The translations under genes were made by a program, and so were the position numbers. The notes under the pieces are model-generated. The model worked only from the letters and a program-made list of their open reading frames with translations. It did not search any database and was not told the origin of the DNA. Below, in pieces: positions 16,549 through 23,717 of a stretch of DNA of 64,000 nucleotides; position 1 is the first letter of the stretch; every line of letters begins with the position of its first letter. Source of the stretch: Elusimicrobiota bacterium (GTDB lineage: Bacteria > Elusimicrobiota > Elusimicrobia > UBA1565 > UBA9628); assembly GCA_027406905.1 (NCBI GenBank), contig DAHZHT010000004.1, positions 59,848 through 123,847 of the forward strand. Direction: 5' to 3'.

Positions 16549-17960
16549 ATCGCCTTATCCACGGCCGCCGGTTCAAGAGCGCTTAACATTTCCGATACGC
16601 GAGAAATTTTTTCGCGCGTCTTCCCCTTCTTTTTTCCCGCTTCTATCTCGATTTTATCGAGTTTTTTCCAATCGGAAAAAGAGACAAATCGCAAGCGCTT
16701 TTGGCGCAGAAATTCTTCCATCGCGTCGGTTCCATTTAAGGCGGCAAGTTCCCAGCCGAATTTTCCCGCCAGGGCGTCTTCCAGCATCGCTTTGACTGTC
16801 GCGACCGAATCGGCGCGGTTAGTGCCAATAAGCCCGCTAGGACCTCTCTTGGCCCAACCAACCACGTATTCTCCCAAGCGCGGAGTTTTAAAATCCGCGG
16901 AAAAAACGCGCCCTTCTTGATTAGGGATTTTCCCGGATTTCGGGTCAAAGGGAACTTCAGCAATCGCAGTCCCCCGATATCCGACCGAACGAAACACGAG
17001 ACCTACCGGCAAGATTTCAAACTGCCCAGTCCCCTTGGCCTTGGCCTTTCCATTTTCATCCGGGACCAGTGTATTTTTCTCGATTTTAAGCGCTCTGACC
17101 CTGCCGTTTGAGGCTTCTACTTGAACGGGAGAAACGCAGAAGCGAAGCCTGATTTTTCTGGGCTTTTTCCCCTCGCCCATCTTGACTTGGGCTTGGACAT
17201 AATCGACATTTTTTTTGTTCTCGGGATCCAGGTAATCGGTCTTTGAAACTTCATCCACCCTGGCTTCGTTTTCCAAAACGACCAAATCCGCGTTCGTCAG
17301 GCTTCCAAGTTCCTTGATTTCCGCCGGAGAATACGCGGCTTGGGCCGGCCCGCGGCGGCCCAAAAGATAAATCGTCTTGATTTCGCTTTTTCTCAAGGCC
17401 TCAAGCGCGTATTCGGCGATATCGGTCTTGGCCAAAATTTCGGGATCCTCGGCTAAAATCCTGGCGACATCAATAGCGACATTGCCTACTCCCACAATCG
17501 CCGCGCTTTCGCAGGATAAATCGAACTGCTCATCGCGGTAATCGGGATGCCCGTTATACCACCCCACGAAAGCGGTCGCGGAATGGCTGCCGGGCAAATC
17601 TTCCCCGGGAATTCCCATTTTCCTATCCGTTTCGGCGCCAACCGCATAAACGATTTGATGATAGCGCGCCTTGAGATCGGAAACCTGGATATCCCGCCCC
17701 AATTTGATATTGCCAAAAAAACGAAAGCCCGGAAGCTGAGCGATTTTTTCATAGATAGCGCTGACGGCCTTGATTTTCTGGTGGTCCGGAGCGACGCCGC
17801 CGCGGACAAGACCGTAGGGGGTGGGCAAACGATCGAACATATCCACCTCAAGCGGAATCTCTTTTTGTTTAAGAAGGGCCTCTGCGGCATAAAAACCCGA
17901 TGGACCGGAACCGATAACGGCTACCCGTAAAAGCTTTTGAGAAAATTTTTCAGCCGCCAT
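16545..17960 (-). CDS. Ferredoxin/adrenodoxin-type NADP reductase (FprA-like)
   Basis: A 471-residue FAD flavoprotein that moves electrons between NADP(H) and ferredoxin. The N-terminal FAD fingerprint (VAVIGSGPSGFYAAEAL), TPYGLVRGGVAPDH, the NADP-binding GVGNVAIDVARIL and the C-terminal VGWAKRGPSGLIGTNRADS block identify the FprA/adrenodoxin reductase family rather than plant-type FNR. The start at 17960 is taken because GGAGG precedes it; the longer frame to 18011 would add a hydrophobic stretch and run over the promoter. It is followed without gap by the exported unknown protein. The last 40 residues form a basic, probably helical extension. Confidence 0.93.
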   Translation of the reverse strand: MAAEKFSQKLLRVAVIGSGPSGFYAAEALLKQKEIPLEVDMFDRLPTPYGLVRGGVAPDHQKIKAVSAIYEKIAQLPGFRFFGNIKLGRDIQVSDLKARYHQIVYAVGAETDRKMGIPGEDLPGSHSATAFVGWYNGHPDYRDEQFDLSCESAAIVGVGNVAIDVARILAEDPEILAKTDIAEYALEALRKSEIKTIYLLGRRGPAQAAYSPAEIKELGSLTNADLVVLENEARVDEVSKTDYLDPENKKNVDYVQAQVKMGEGKKPRKIRLRFCVSPVQVEASNGRVRALKIEKNTLVPDENGKAKAKGTGQFEILPVGLVFRSVGYRGTAIAEVPFDPKSGKIPNQEGRVFSADFKTPRLGEYVVGWAKRGPSGLIGTNRADSVATVKAMLEDALAGKFGWELAALNGTDAMEEFLRQKRLRFVSFSDWKKLDKIEIEAGKKKGKTREKISRVSEMLSALEPAAVDKAI

Positions 17961-17983
17961 GACGCCCTCCTTACCCCTTCTAA

Positions 17984-18011
17984 TAAGTAAAATATTTAAA
18001 ATAGTAGTCAA
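17984..18011 (-). promoter_or_regulatory. Possible promoter of ferredoxin reductase gene
   Basis: Minus strand TTGACT (18006-18011), 16-base spacer and TACTTA (17984-17989), in the AT-rich 58-base divergent spacer. The -10 is a poor match, so this is tentative. The spacer also has to hold the promoter of the acyl-CoA synthetase gene on the other strand. Confidence 0.35.
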
Positions 18012-18018
18012 ACATCAA

Positions 18019-19542
18019 GTGATAAATAACGCGCCCGTCGAGACCCTGCCGGAGCTTCTCAGACAGAGAGCCAAAGAAGCTCCCGACAAACCTTTTCTTT
18101 TCTTCAAAGACCAGGTTTGGACCCGAAAAGAGCTGGACCTCGCTTCAGACGCTCTCGCTCAAAAGCTCAGAGATCTCAAAATAAAAACCGGAGAGAGAGC
18201 GGCCTTAATTCTTCCCAATGGCCCGGAATTTATCGTCCATTTCTTTGGAATTTTAAAAGCGGGCGGCATCGCCGTTCCGATCAACACCGCTCTCAAGGAA
18301 GATGAAATTTCGTTTATCCTCAAAGACTCCGGCGCTTCCGTTTTATTAATCGGATCCGAGCATAAGGCTTCGCTCAATCCCTTTCAAAACATTCCAGCTC
18401 TCAAGACAGTTTTAAGCGTTCCCATTGGAGAAAAAAAAGATTTTTGGCTTAAGTTAGTGCCAGCCCCCAATTTCTCTTTGCCCGATTCCGCGACACTGAT
18501 CTACACCTCGGGCACGACCGGCTTTCCCAAGGGCGCGGAATTGACCCATCGCAATTATCTTTTTGATGTCGAGAAGTTTGTCGCGGCGACCCAGATGAAT
18601 GAATCGGACCGATTTTTGTGTTTCTTGCCGCTTTTCCATGTCAACGCCCAAGTCGTCACTCTTTTATCCCCGCTCTATTGCGGCGGAGCGATGGTCTTGA
18701 TGGATAAATTTTCACCGAAAGAATTCTTTGAAACTCTATCCTCCAGGCAAGCCACCGCCTTTAGCGGAGTCCCCTCGGTTTATTCCGTCCTTTTGGGAAT
18801 TCCGGAGTCCGCCAACTATGATTTGTCGTCTCTCCGCTTTTGCATCTGCGGCGCCGCCCCGATGCCGGTCGAGATTTTTGAGCGGTTTGAGAAAAAATTT
18901 AACGCCTATATCCTGGAAGGATACGGGCTTTCCGAGGGAACCTGCGTTTCCTCGATCAACCCGCCTCCCCCCCAAAAAAGAAAAATCGGCTCTATCGGGC
19001 TTTCCCTTAAGAACCAGGAAATGAAAATTTTAGACGCCAACGGCCGAGAACTCCCGCGCGGAGAAACCGGAGAAATCGCCGTCAAAGGCGAGAATGTCAT
19101 GAAAGGCTATTGGAACAACCCCGAGGCCACGCTCAAGACCATCAGAAACGGCTGGCTTTATACCGGAGATCTGGGATATCAGGACCAAGACGGATTTTTC
19201 TTTATCGTCGGGCGCTCCAAAGAGATGATTATCCGCGGCGGAGAAAATATTTATCCCAAGGAAGTCGAAGAAGCCCTCTATCGCCATCCCGCGATTCTTG
19301 AAGCCGCGGTGATCGGGCTTCCCAATGAGCGCTGGGGAGAAGAAGTCGCGGCCTTTGTCGTTTTAAAAGAAGGCCAGGGTTTAAACGCCAAGGATATCCG
19401 CGAATTTATTAAAGATAAAATCGCCGACTATAAAATTCCCCGCCGAATCGAGATCGTCCGTTCGCTTCCCAAAACGGCAACCGGAAAAATTCAGAAGCTG
19501 AAACTCAGAGCCGAAACAATGTCCCGGGAGAAACTCAAATAA
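18019..19542 (+). CDS. Acyl-CoA synthetase, AMP-forming
   Basis: A roughly 507-residue adenylate-forming enzyme that activates a carboxylic acid, probably a fatty acid, to its CoA ester. Core motifs are present: the P-loop LIYTSGTTGFPKG, GYGLSEGT, YTGDLG, RGGENIYPKEVEEAL and the C-terminal lysine in TATGKIQKL. The start is uncertain. GTG at 18019 begins just ahead of the conserved N-terminus, whereas ATG at 17959 would overlap the divergent reductase start and has no ribosome binding site. It runs into the GlpD-type gene with an overlap, so activation of fatty acids and glycerol-phosphate oxidation may share a transcript. Substrate unknown. Confidence 0.92.
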   Translation: MINNAPVETLPELLRQRAKEAPDKPFLFFKDQVWTRKELDLASDALAQKLRDLKIKTGERAALILPNGPEFIVHFFGILKAGGIAVPINTALKEDEISFILKDSGASVLLIGSEHKASLNPFQNIPALKTVLSVPIGEKKDFWLKLVPAPNFSLPDSATLIYTSGTTGFPKGAELTHRNYLFDVEKFVAATQMNESDRFLCFLPLFHVNAQVVTLLSPLYCGGAMVLMDKFSPKEFFETLSSRQATAFSGVPSVYSVLLGIPESANYDLSSLRFCICGAAPMPVEIFERFEKKFNAYILEGYGLSEGTCVSSINPPPPQKRKIGSIGLSLKNQEMKILDANGRELPRGETGEIAVKGENVMKGYWNNPEATLKTIRNGWLYTGDLGYQDQDGFFFIVGRSKEMIIRGGENIYPKEVEEALYRHPAILEAAVIGLPNERWGEEVAAFVVLKEGQGLNAKDIREFIKDKIADYKIPRRIEIVRSLPKTATGKIQKLKLRAETMSREKLK

Positions 19543-20858
19543 GAAATTTTGACGTCGTCGTCATCGGCGGAGGAATCACGGGCGCGGGGCTGGCCCGGGA
19601 TTTATCCATGCGCGGGCTTAAAACCCTTACCCTTGAAAAAAAATCCTTCGGGCAAGCGACCACGGCCTCCTCTTCCCATATGATCCACGGCGGGCTTCGC
19701 TATTTAATGTATGACCGGCTCACCACTCAAATCACCTGCTGGGATTCCGGCAACATTCTCCAAATCGCCGGGAAAAATCTAATCCGCCTGCCGATTATTT
19801 GGCCCGTCTACCAAGGCCATGCCCACGGAATCGAAACGGTCGAAACCCTATTGGAATCTTATGATCAATTCCAGCCCATGAAAGGCGGGCTCAAGCATTT
19901 AAGGCTTTCCAAAGAAGAAACCCTTTCCTTAATTCCCGGCCTAAGAGAACAAGGTCTCATCGGAGCGGTCTCTTTTGATGAATGGTGGGTGGACCCGGTA
20001 GAACTCGTTAAAAAAAATCTTGAATCCGCCCGGAAATACGGAGCCGAAATCGAAGAAGGCCGCGGGCTCGACGAATTTATTTTAAAAGACCGCCGAATCA
20101 TTGGCCTTAAATCAAGCGGCGAAGAAATTCACGCAAAAATTTTGATCAACGCGGCCGGGCCCTGGATTGACGAAGTGGCGGGTTTGGCTGATATCCATAT
20201 CCCTCTTCGCCTGCAAAAAGGAACGCATCTGGTCTACAAAGAGAAACTCTCCGCCTTCGGCCTTCTCCTTCAAACCATGGACCAAAGATATATCTTCGTC
20301 ATTCCCTCTCCGCAGGGAACCCTGATTGGCCCGACCGATATCGCCACCGATGAAAAACCCGGTCGGATTACGACTTCCGAGGAAGAAATCCAATACCTGC
20401 TTAAAACGGCCCTCCACTATTTGCCGTCATTTCCGGTCAAATATGATTCGACCATCGTCGGCGCGCGCCCGATTCTGGCGCAAAAAGGAAATGAAAAACT
20501 CCTCTCGCGCGGATTTGAAGTTTTGGATCACGAAAAAAGAGACGGCCTGGGCGGATTGATCACCATCGGCGGTGGAAAGATGTCGGATTTTAGGCTCATG
20601 GCCGAAGAGACCTCCGATCTCGCCTGCAAAAAGCTGGGAATTAAAAATCCCTGCCGCACCGCGCTTGAAACCTTGGACGGGGAAACTCTCGTTCCATCTT
20701 CATTTAGGCGCCCCTCATCCGCCCTTCAAGGTTTCTTAAAAGCCCGCCCCCGCTTGCGCGAAGCGCACGCCTTTTCCCATCTGGCCTTCGCCTTTTTAAG
20801 GCATCTGGCCCGCTCCCATCCCAAAAATCCGGAATTTAAGTCTTATTATTCCGTTTAG
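19539..20858 (+). CDS. glpD: FAD-dependent glycerol-3-phosphate dehydrogenase, GlpD/GlpA type
   Basis: A 439-residue flavoprotein of the DAO superfamily. It starts with the FAD fingerprint VVVIGGGITGAGLARDL and has the family block SSHMIHGGLRYL, a central substrate-binding part and a C-terminal TIGGGKMSDFRLMAEE. It lacks the BFD-like [2Fe-2S] domain of GlpA. GlpD oxidises glycerol-3-phosphate to dihydroxyacetone phosphate. The frame from the upstream stop (19431-19433) to the first ATG (19608) has no ATG, GTG or TTG, yet the FAD motif lies before that ATG. The most plausible start is ATA at 19539, overlapping the synthetase TAA (19540-19542) and preceded by GGGAG. A sequence error is the alternative. 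Confidence 0.85.
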   Translation: MRNFDVVVIGGGITGAGLARDLSMRGLKTLTLEKKSFGQATTASSSHMIHGGLRYLMYDRLTTQITCWDSGNILQIAGKNLIRLPIIWPVYQGHAHGIETVETLLESYDQFQPMKGGLKHLRLSKEETLSLIPGLREQGLIGAVSFDEWWVDPVELVKKNLESARKYGAEIEEGRGLDEFILKDRRIIGLKSSGEEIHAKILINAAGPWIDEVAGLADIHIPLRLQKGTHLVYKEKLSAFGLLLQTMDQRYIFVIPSPQGTLIGPTDIATDEKPGRITTSEEEIQYLLKTALHYLPSFPVKYDSTIVGARPILAQKGNEKLLSRGFEVLDHEKRDGLGGLITIGGGKMSDFRLMAEETSDLACKKLGIKNPCRTALETLDGETLVPSSFRRPSSALQGFLKARPRLREAHAFSHLAFAFLRHLARSHPKNPEFKSYYSV

Positions 20859-20947
20859 AACCCTAAAAACGAGGCATCCTAGTCGGGAAACTTGTAAAAT
20901 ACCGATATAGAGAAAAGCGGCGCTTTAAAGAGCCCCGGGATTAAAAA

Positions 20948-21613
20948 TTGACCGAGAAACAAGTCATTTCAAAACAAAGAGTCGAAGACCACGGCGAAGT
21001 GCTGACCTCCAGGCGCGAGGTTTCGGCCATGCTGGATTTGGTCAAGCAAGAAACCGAGCGCATCGAGTCTCGCTTTTTAGAGCCCGCCTGCGGAACGGGA
21101 AACTTCTTGGCCGAAATATTGGAGAGAAAGCTTTGCGTCGTTGAAAACCGCTACGCCAAAGTTCAAATTGAATACGAGCGAAACGCGGTTTTGGCCGTTT
21201 CATCCATTTACGGGATTGACATCCTGGAAGACAACGCCGAAAAATGCCGCCAGCGGCTTTTTGATGTTTTCAATTCGCGGTATTCCAGTCTTTTCAAAGA
21301 CAAAGCTCAAGACAAATGCCGCGAAGCCGTCCGGTATATTTTGAGCCTCAATATCGTTTGGGGCGACGCCCTGACTCTTAAAACCGTGGGAGAAAATCCG
21401 CGCCTGATTGTCTTTGCCGAGTGGTCACCAATCAATGGGAGTTGGATTAAAAGACGGGATTTCACTTTTCACGAATTGCTGGGCCACGCCGAGATGAAGG
21501 CCTTGCCGCTTTTTTCGGATTTGGGAGACGAGGCGTTTATTCCGACCCCGGAAAAAGAATACCCGCCGACGCATTTTTTGGAGGTTGCCAGCGCCCATGA
21601 GCGCAAGCGATAA
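20948..21613 (+). CDS. Short DNA methyltransferase-like protein lacking NPPY
   Basis: A 221-residue protein with the SAM-binding half of an N6-adenine methyltransferase: motif X-like EVLTSRREVSAMLD, motif I FLEPACGTGNF (E45-G51), motif II IYGIDILEDN and a motif III-like NIVWGDALTL. The catalytic motif IV (NPPY/DPPY) is absent; the chain continues with EWSPINGSWIKRRDF and a short C-terminal region. It starts with TTG at 20948 after a GGGA. The next but one gene is an Eco57I-like methyltransferase with intact NPPY but an altered motif I, so the two may form one split enzyme (inference). First gene of the accessory island. Confidence 0.8.
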   Translation: MTEKQVISKQRVEDHGEVLTSRREVSAMLDLVKQETERIESRFLEPACGTGNFLAEILERKLCVVENRYAKVQIEYERNAVLAVSSIYGIDILEDNAEKCRQRLFDVFNSRYSSLFKDKAQDKCREAVRYILSLNIVWGDALTLKTVGENPRLIVFAEWSPINGSWIKRRDFTFHELLGHAEMKALPLFSDLGDEAFIPTPEKEYPPTHFLEVASAHERKR

Positions 21614-22187
21614 CCCCATGACTCCGAAAACCTTGATCCCGTTAGAAACAATCGAGCGGCGCATTTATTTGATTCGCAGGCACAAGATCATGCTGGACAG
21701 CGATCTGGCTGGTATTTATGGCGTTTCAACGCTCAGACTCAACGAACAGGTCCGCCGCAATGCCAAGCGCTTTCCTTCCGATTTTATGTTTCAGTTGAGT
21801 CGGACGGAATATGAATCTTTGAGATCGCAAATTGCGATATCAAATACGGGGCGCGGCGGCCGCCGCTATTTGCCCTACGTCTTTACCGAACATGGCACTG
21901 TTATGCTCTCAGCCGTTCTGCATACGCCCGTGGCTATTGAGGCGAGCATCCAAATTGCGCGCGCTTTTGTCAAACTTCGAGAAGTTCTCGCTTCGCACCG
22001 CGAACTCGCGGCTAAACTGGAAGCGATAGAGCGTCGTCTCGCTTCCCACGACGCCGAACTGGGCGAGCACGCCAAACACATTCGGGCGGTATTTGACGCG
22101 ATCCGTCAACTTATGGAATCACCAAAACCGCCGGAGGAGCCGGAAACACCAAGGCGGCCAATCGGATTTTTAGCGCGGAAGAAATGA
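21597..22187 (+). CDS. ORF6N domain protein
   Basis: A 196-residue protein whose first 100 residues form an ORF6N domain, a DNA-binding module related to phage antirepressors (IERRIYLIRRHKIMLDSDLA, then GRGGRRYLPYVFTEHG). A helical, coiled-coil-like tail follows, with a Pro-rich end. It overlaps the end of the short methyltransferase gene by 17 bases and stands 21 bases before the Eco57I-like gene. GGAGG lies 12 bases upstream of this ATG; ATG at 21618 is an alternative. Such genes are common passengers in mobile and defence loci and may regulate them; a role in modification itself is not indicated. Confidence 0.88.
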   Translation: MSASDNPMTPKTLIPLETIERRIYLIRRHKIMLDSDLAGIYGVSTLRLNEQVRRNAKRFPSDFMFQLSRTEYESLRSQIAISNTGRGGRRYLPYVFTEHGTVMLSAVLHTPVAIEASIQIARAFVKLREVLASHRELAAKLEAIERRLASHDAELGEHAKHIRAVFDAIRQLMESPKPPEEPETPRRPIGFLARKK

Positions 22188-22208
22188 GCGACGAATTGTA
22201 AAGAGATT

Positions 22209-23717
22209 ATGAATCATTCCGCAAGCTATAACCCCGATGTCTTGACCTGTTTGGCGAATTTGAGCAGCGACGAGGTTTTTACGTCGCCATCCTTGGCCAA
22301 TCAGATGCTGGATCTTTTGCCCGCTGAAATCTGGAAAGACAAAAACGCGCGCTTTTTAGACCCGGCCTCAAAAACCGGCGTCTTTTTGCGCGAAATCGCC
22401 AAGCGCTTAAACCAGGGACTTGAAAAGGAGATTCCCAACCCGCAAAAGAGGCTTAACCATATTCTTAAAAATCAAATTTTCGGCCTGGCCATCACGGAAT
22501 TAACCGCCCTTTTGTCGCGGCGTTCTCTTTACTGCTCAAAAACGGCCAATGGCCGCTACTCCATTTGCGAGACTTTCGATGATGAGGCGGGAAACATCCG
22601 CTTCAAAAGCGGAGCGCACTCCTGGGGCAAGGGGCAATGCGTTTTTTGCGGAGCCAGCCGCGAAGAATACGAACGCGGCGAAAGCCTTGAAGCCCATGCC
22701 TACGAATTTATCCACGCCAATAAACCCGAGGAGATATTCCATATGAAATTCGACGTCATTATCGGCAATCCGCCGTATCAATTGAGCGATGGCGGATTTG
22801 GCCGCAGCGCGTCGCCCATCTATCACAAATTCGTGCAACAGGCCAAAAAATTGAACCCGCGTTTTCTGACTATGATTATTCCGGCCAGATGGTTCGGAGG
22901 CGGCAAAGGCCTAAATGACTTCCGCAATGAAATGCTGAATGATAAACATGTCAGAAAAATCGTGGATTTTGAGGATGCCGCGGAATGTTTTCCCAACGTG
23001 GATATTGCCGGCGGCATCTCTTATTTTCTTTGGGAACGAGACTCTCCCGGACCATGCGAAATAACAAACATACACAATGGAACCAACGTCGTTTCAACGC
23101 GGGCGCTCAATGAATTTGGGACATTTATCCGCCACAGCCACGCCGTTCCCATTATCCGCAAAGTTCTGGCGAAAAATGAAAAGAAGATGAGCGAGCAGGT
23201 GTCATCAAGAAAGCCATTCGGATTAGCAACCATTGTTCGCCCACAAAAAAAGGGAGATATCGTTCTTCGCTGGCAAAATGGGGAAGGGCCGTATTCGCGC
23301 GATGAGATTACCGTGGGCGTTGAAATGATTGATAAATGGAAGGTGATAACATCTTATGTCGGCTACGATCACGCGGGCAACCCCGGAAAGGATGGAAGGC
23401 GAAGAGTGTTCTCCAAGATTGACATTTTGCCTCCTGGGACGATTTGCACGGAGACCTATTTGGTGGTGGGAAGTTATGATACTCAGGCCGAGGCAAAAAA
23501 TCTTATTTCTTACATGAAAACCCGATTTTTCCGCTTTCTGGTGGCGCAGTTTATGTACTCTCATCATATCACGAAGGAGGCCTATTCATTCGTACCGATT
23601 TTAGACGTGAAAAAAACTTGGACGGATGAAGAGCTCTACAAAAGGTATGAGTTTTCTCCCGAAGAAATTTCTTTTATCAGTTTAAAAATTCGCTCAATGG
23701 ATAGGTTGGATGAATAA
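22209..23717 (+). CDS. Eco57I-like DNA methyltransferase with degenerate motif I
   Basis: A 502-residue adenine-specific DNA methyltransferase-like protein. Motif X-like EVFTSPSLANQMLD and a motif I reading DPASKTGVFLREI (51-63) replace the usual DPACGTG, while the catalytic motif IV is intact (GNPPYQ, NPPY at 187-190), followed by IIPARWFGGG. A small CVFCG cluster (144-148) might bind metal. The C-terminal part (about 300-502) would be the target recognition domain, and its codon use shifts toward A+T compared with the N-terminal half. It overlaps the helicase gene by 8 bases. It probably modifies DNA for the adjoining nuclease-helicase, perhaps with the short partner encoded upstream. Confidence 0.87.
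   Translation: MNHSASYNPDVLTCLANLSSDEVFTSPSLANQMLDLLPAEIWKDKNARFLDPASKTGVFLREIAKRLNQGLEKEIPNPQKRLNHILKNQIFGLAITELTALLSRRSLYCSKTANGRYSICETFDDEAGNIRFKSGAHSWGKGQCVFCGASREEYERGESLEAHAYEFIHANKPEEIFHMKFDVIIGNPPYQLSDGGFGRSASPIYHKFVQQAKKLNPRFLTMIIPARWFGGGKGLNDFRNEMLNDKHVRKIVDFEDAAECFPNVDIAGGISYFLWERDSPGPCEITNIHNGTNVVSTRALNEFGTFIRHSHAVPIIRKVLAKNEKKMSEQVSSRKPFGLATIVRPQKKGDIVLRWQNGEGPYSRDEITVGVEMIDKWKVITSYVGYDHAGNPGKDGRRRVFSKIDILPPGTICTETYLVVGSYDTQAEAKNLISYMKTRFFRFLVAQFMYSHHITKEAYSFVPILDVKKTWTDEELYKRYEFSPEEISFISLKIRSMDRLDE

Noticed and set aside
17961..18011. Longer N-terminus for the FprA-like reductase
   Set aside because: The extension is hydrophobic, has no ribosome binding site and covers the divergent promoter region; the chosen start has GGAGG.
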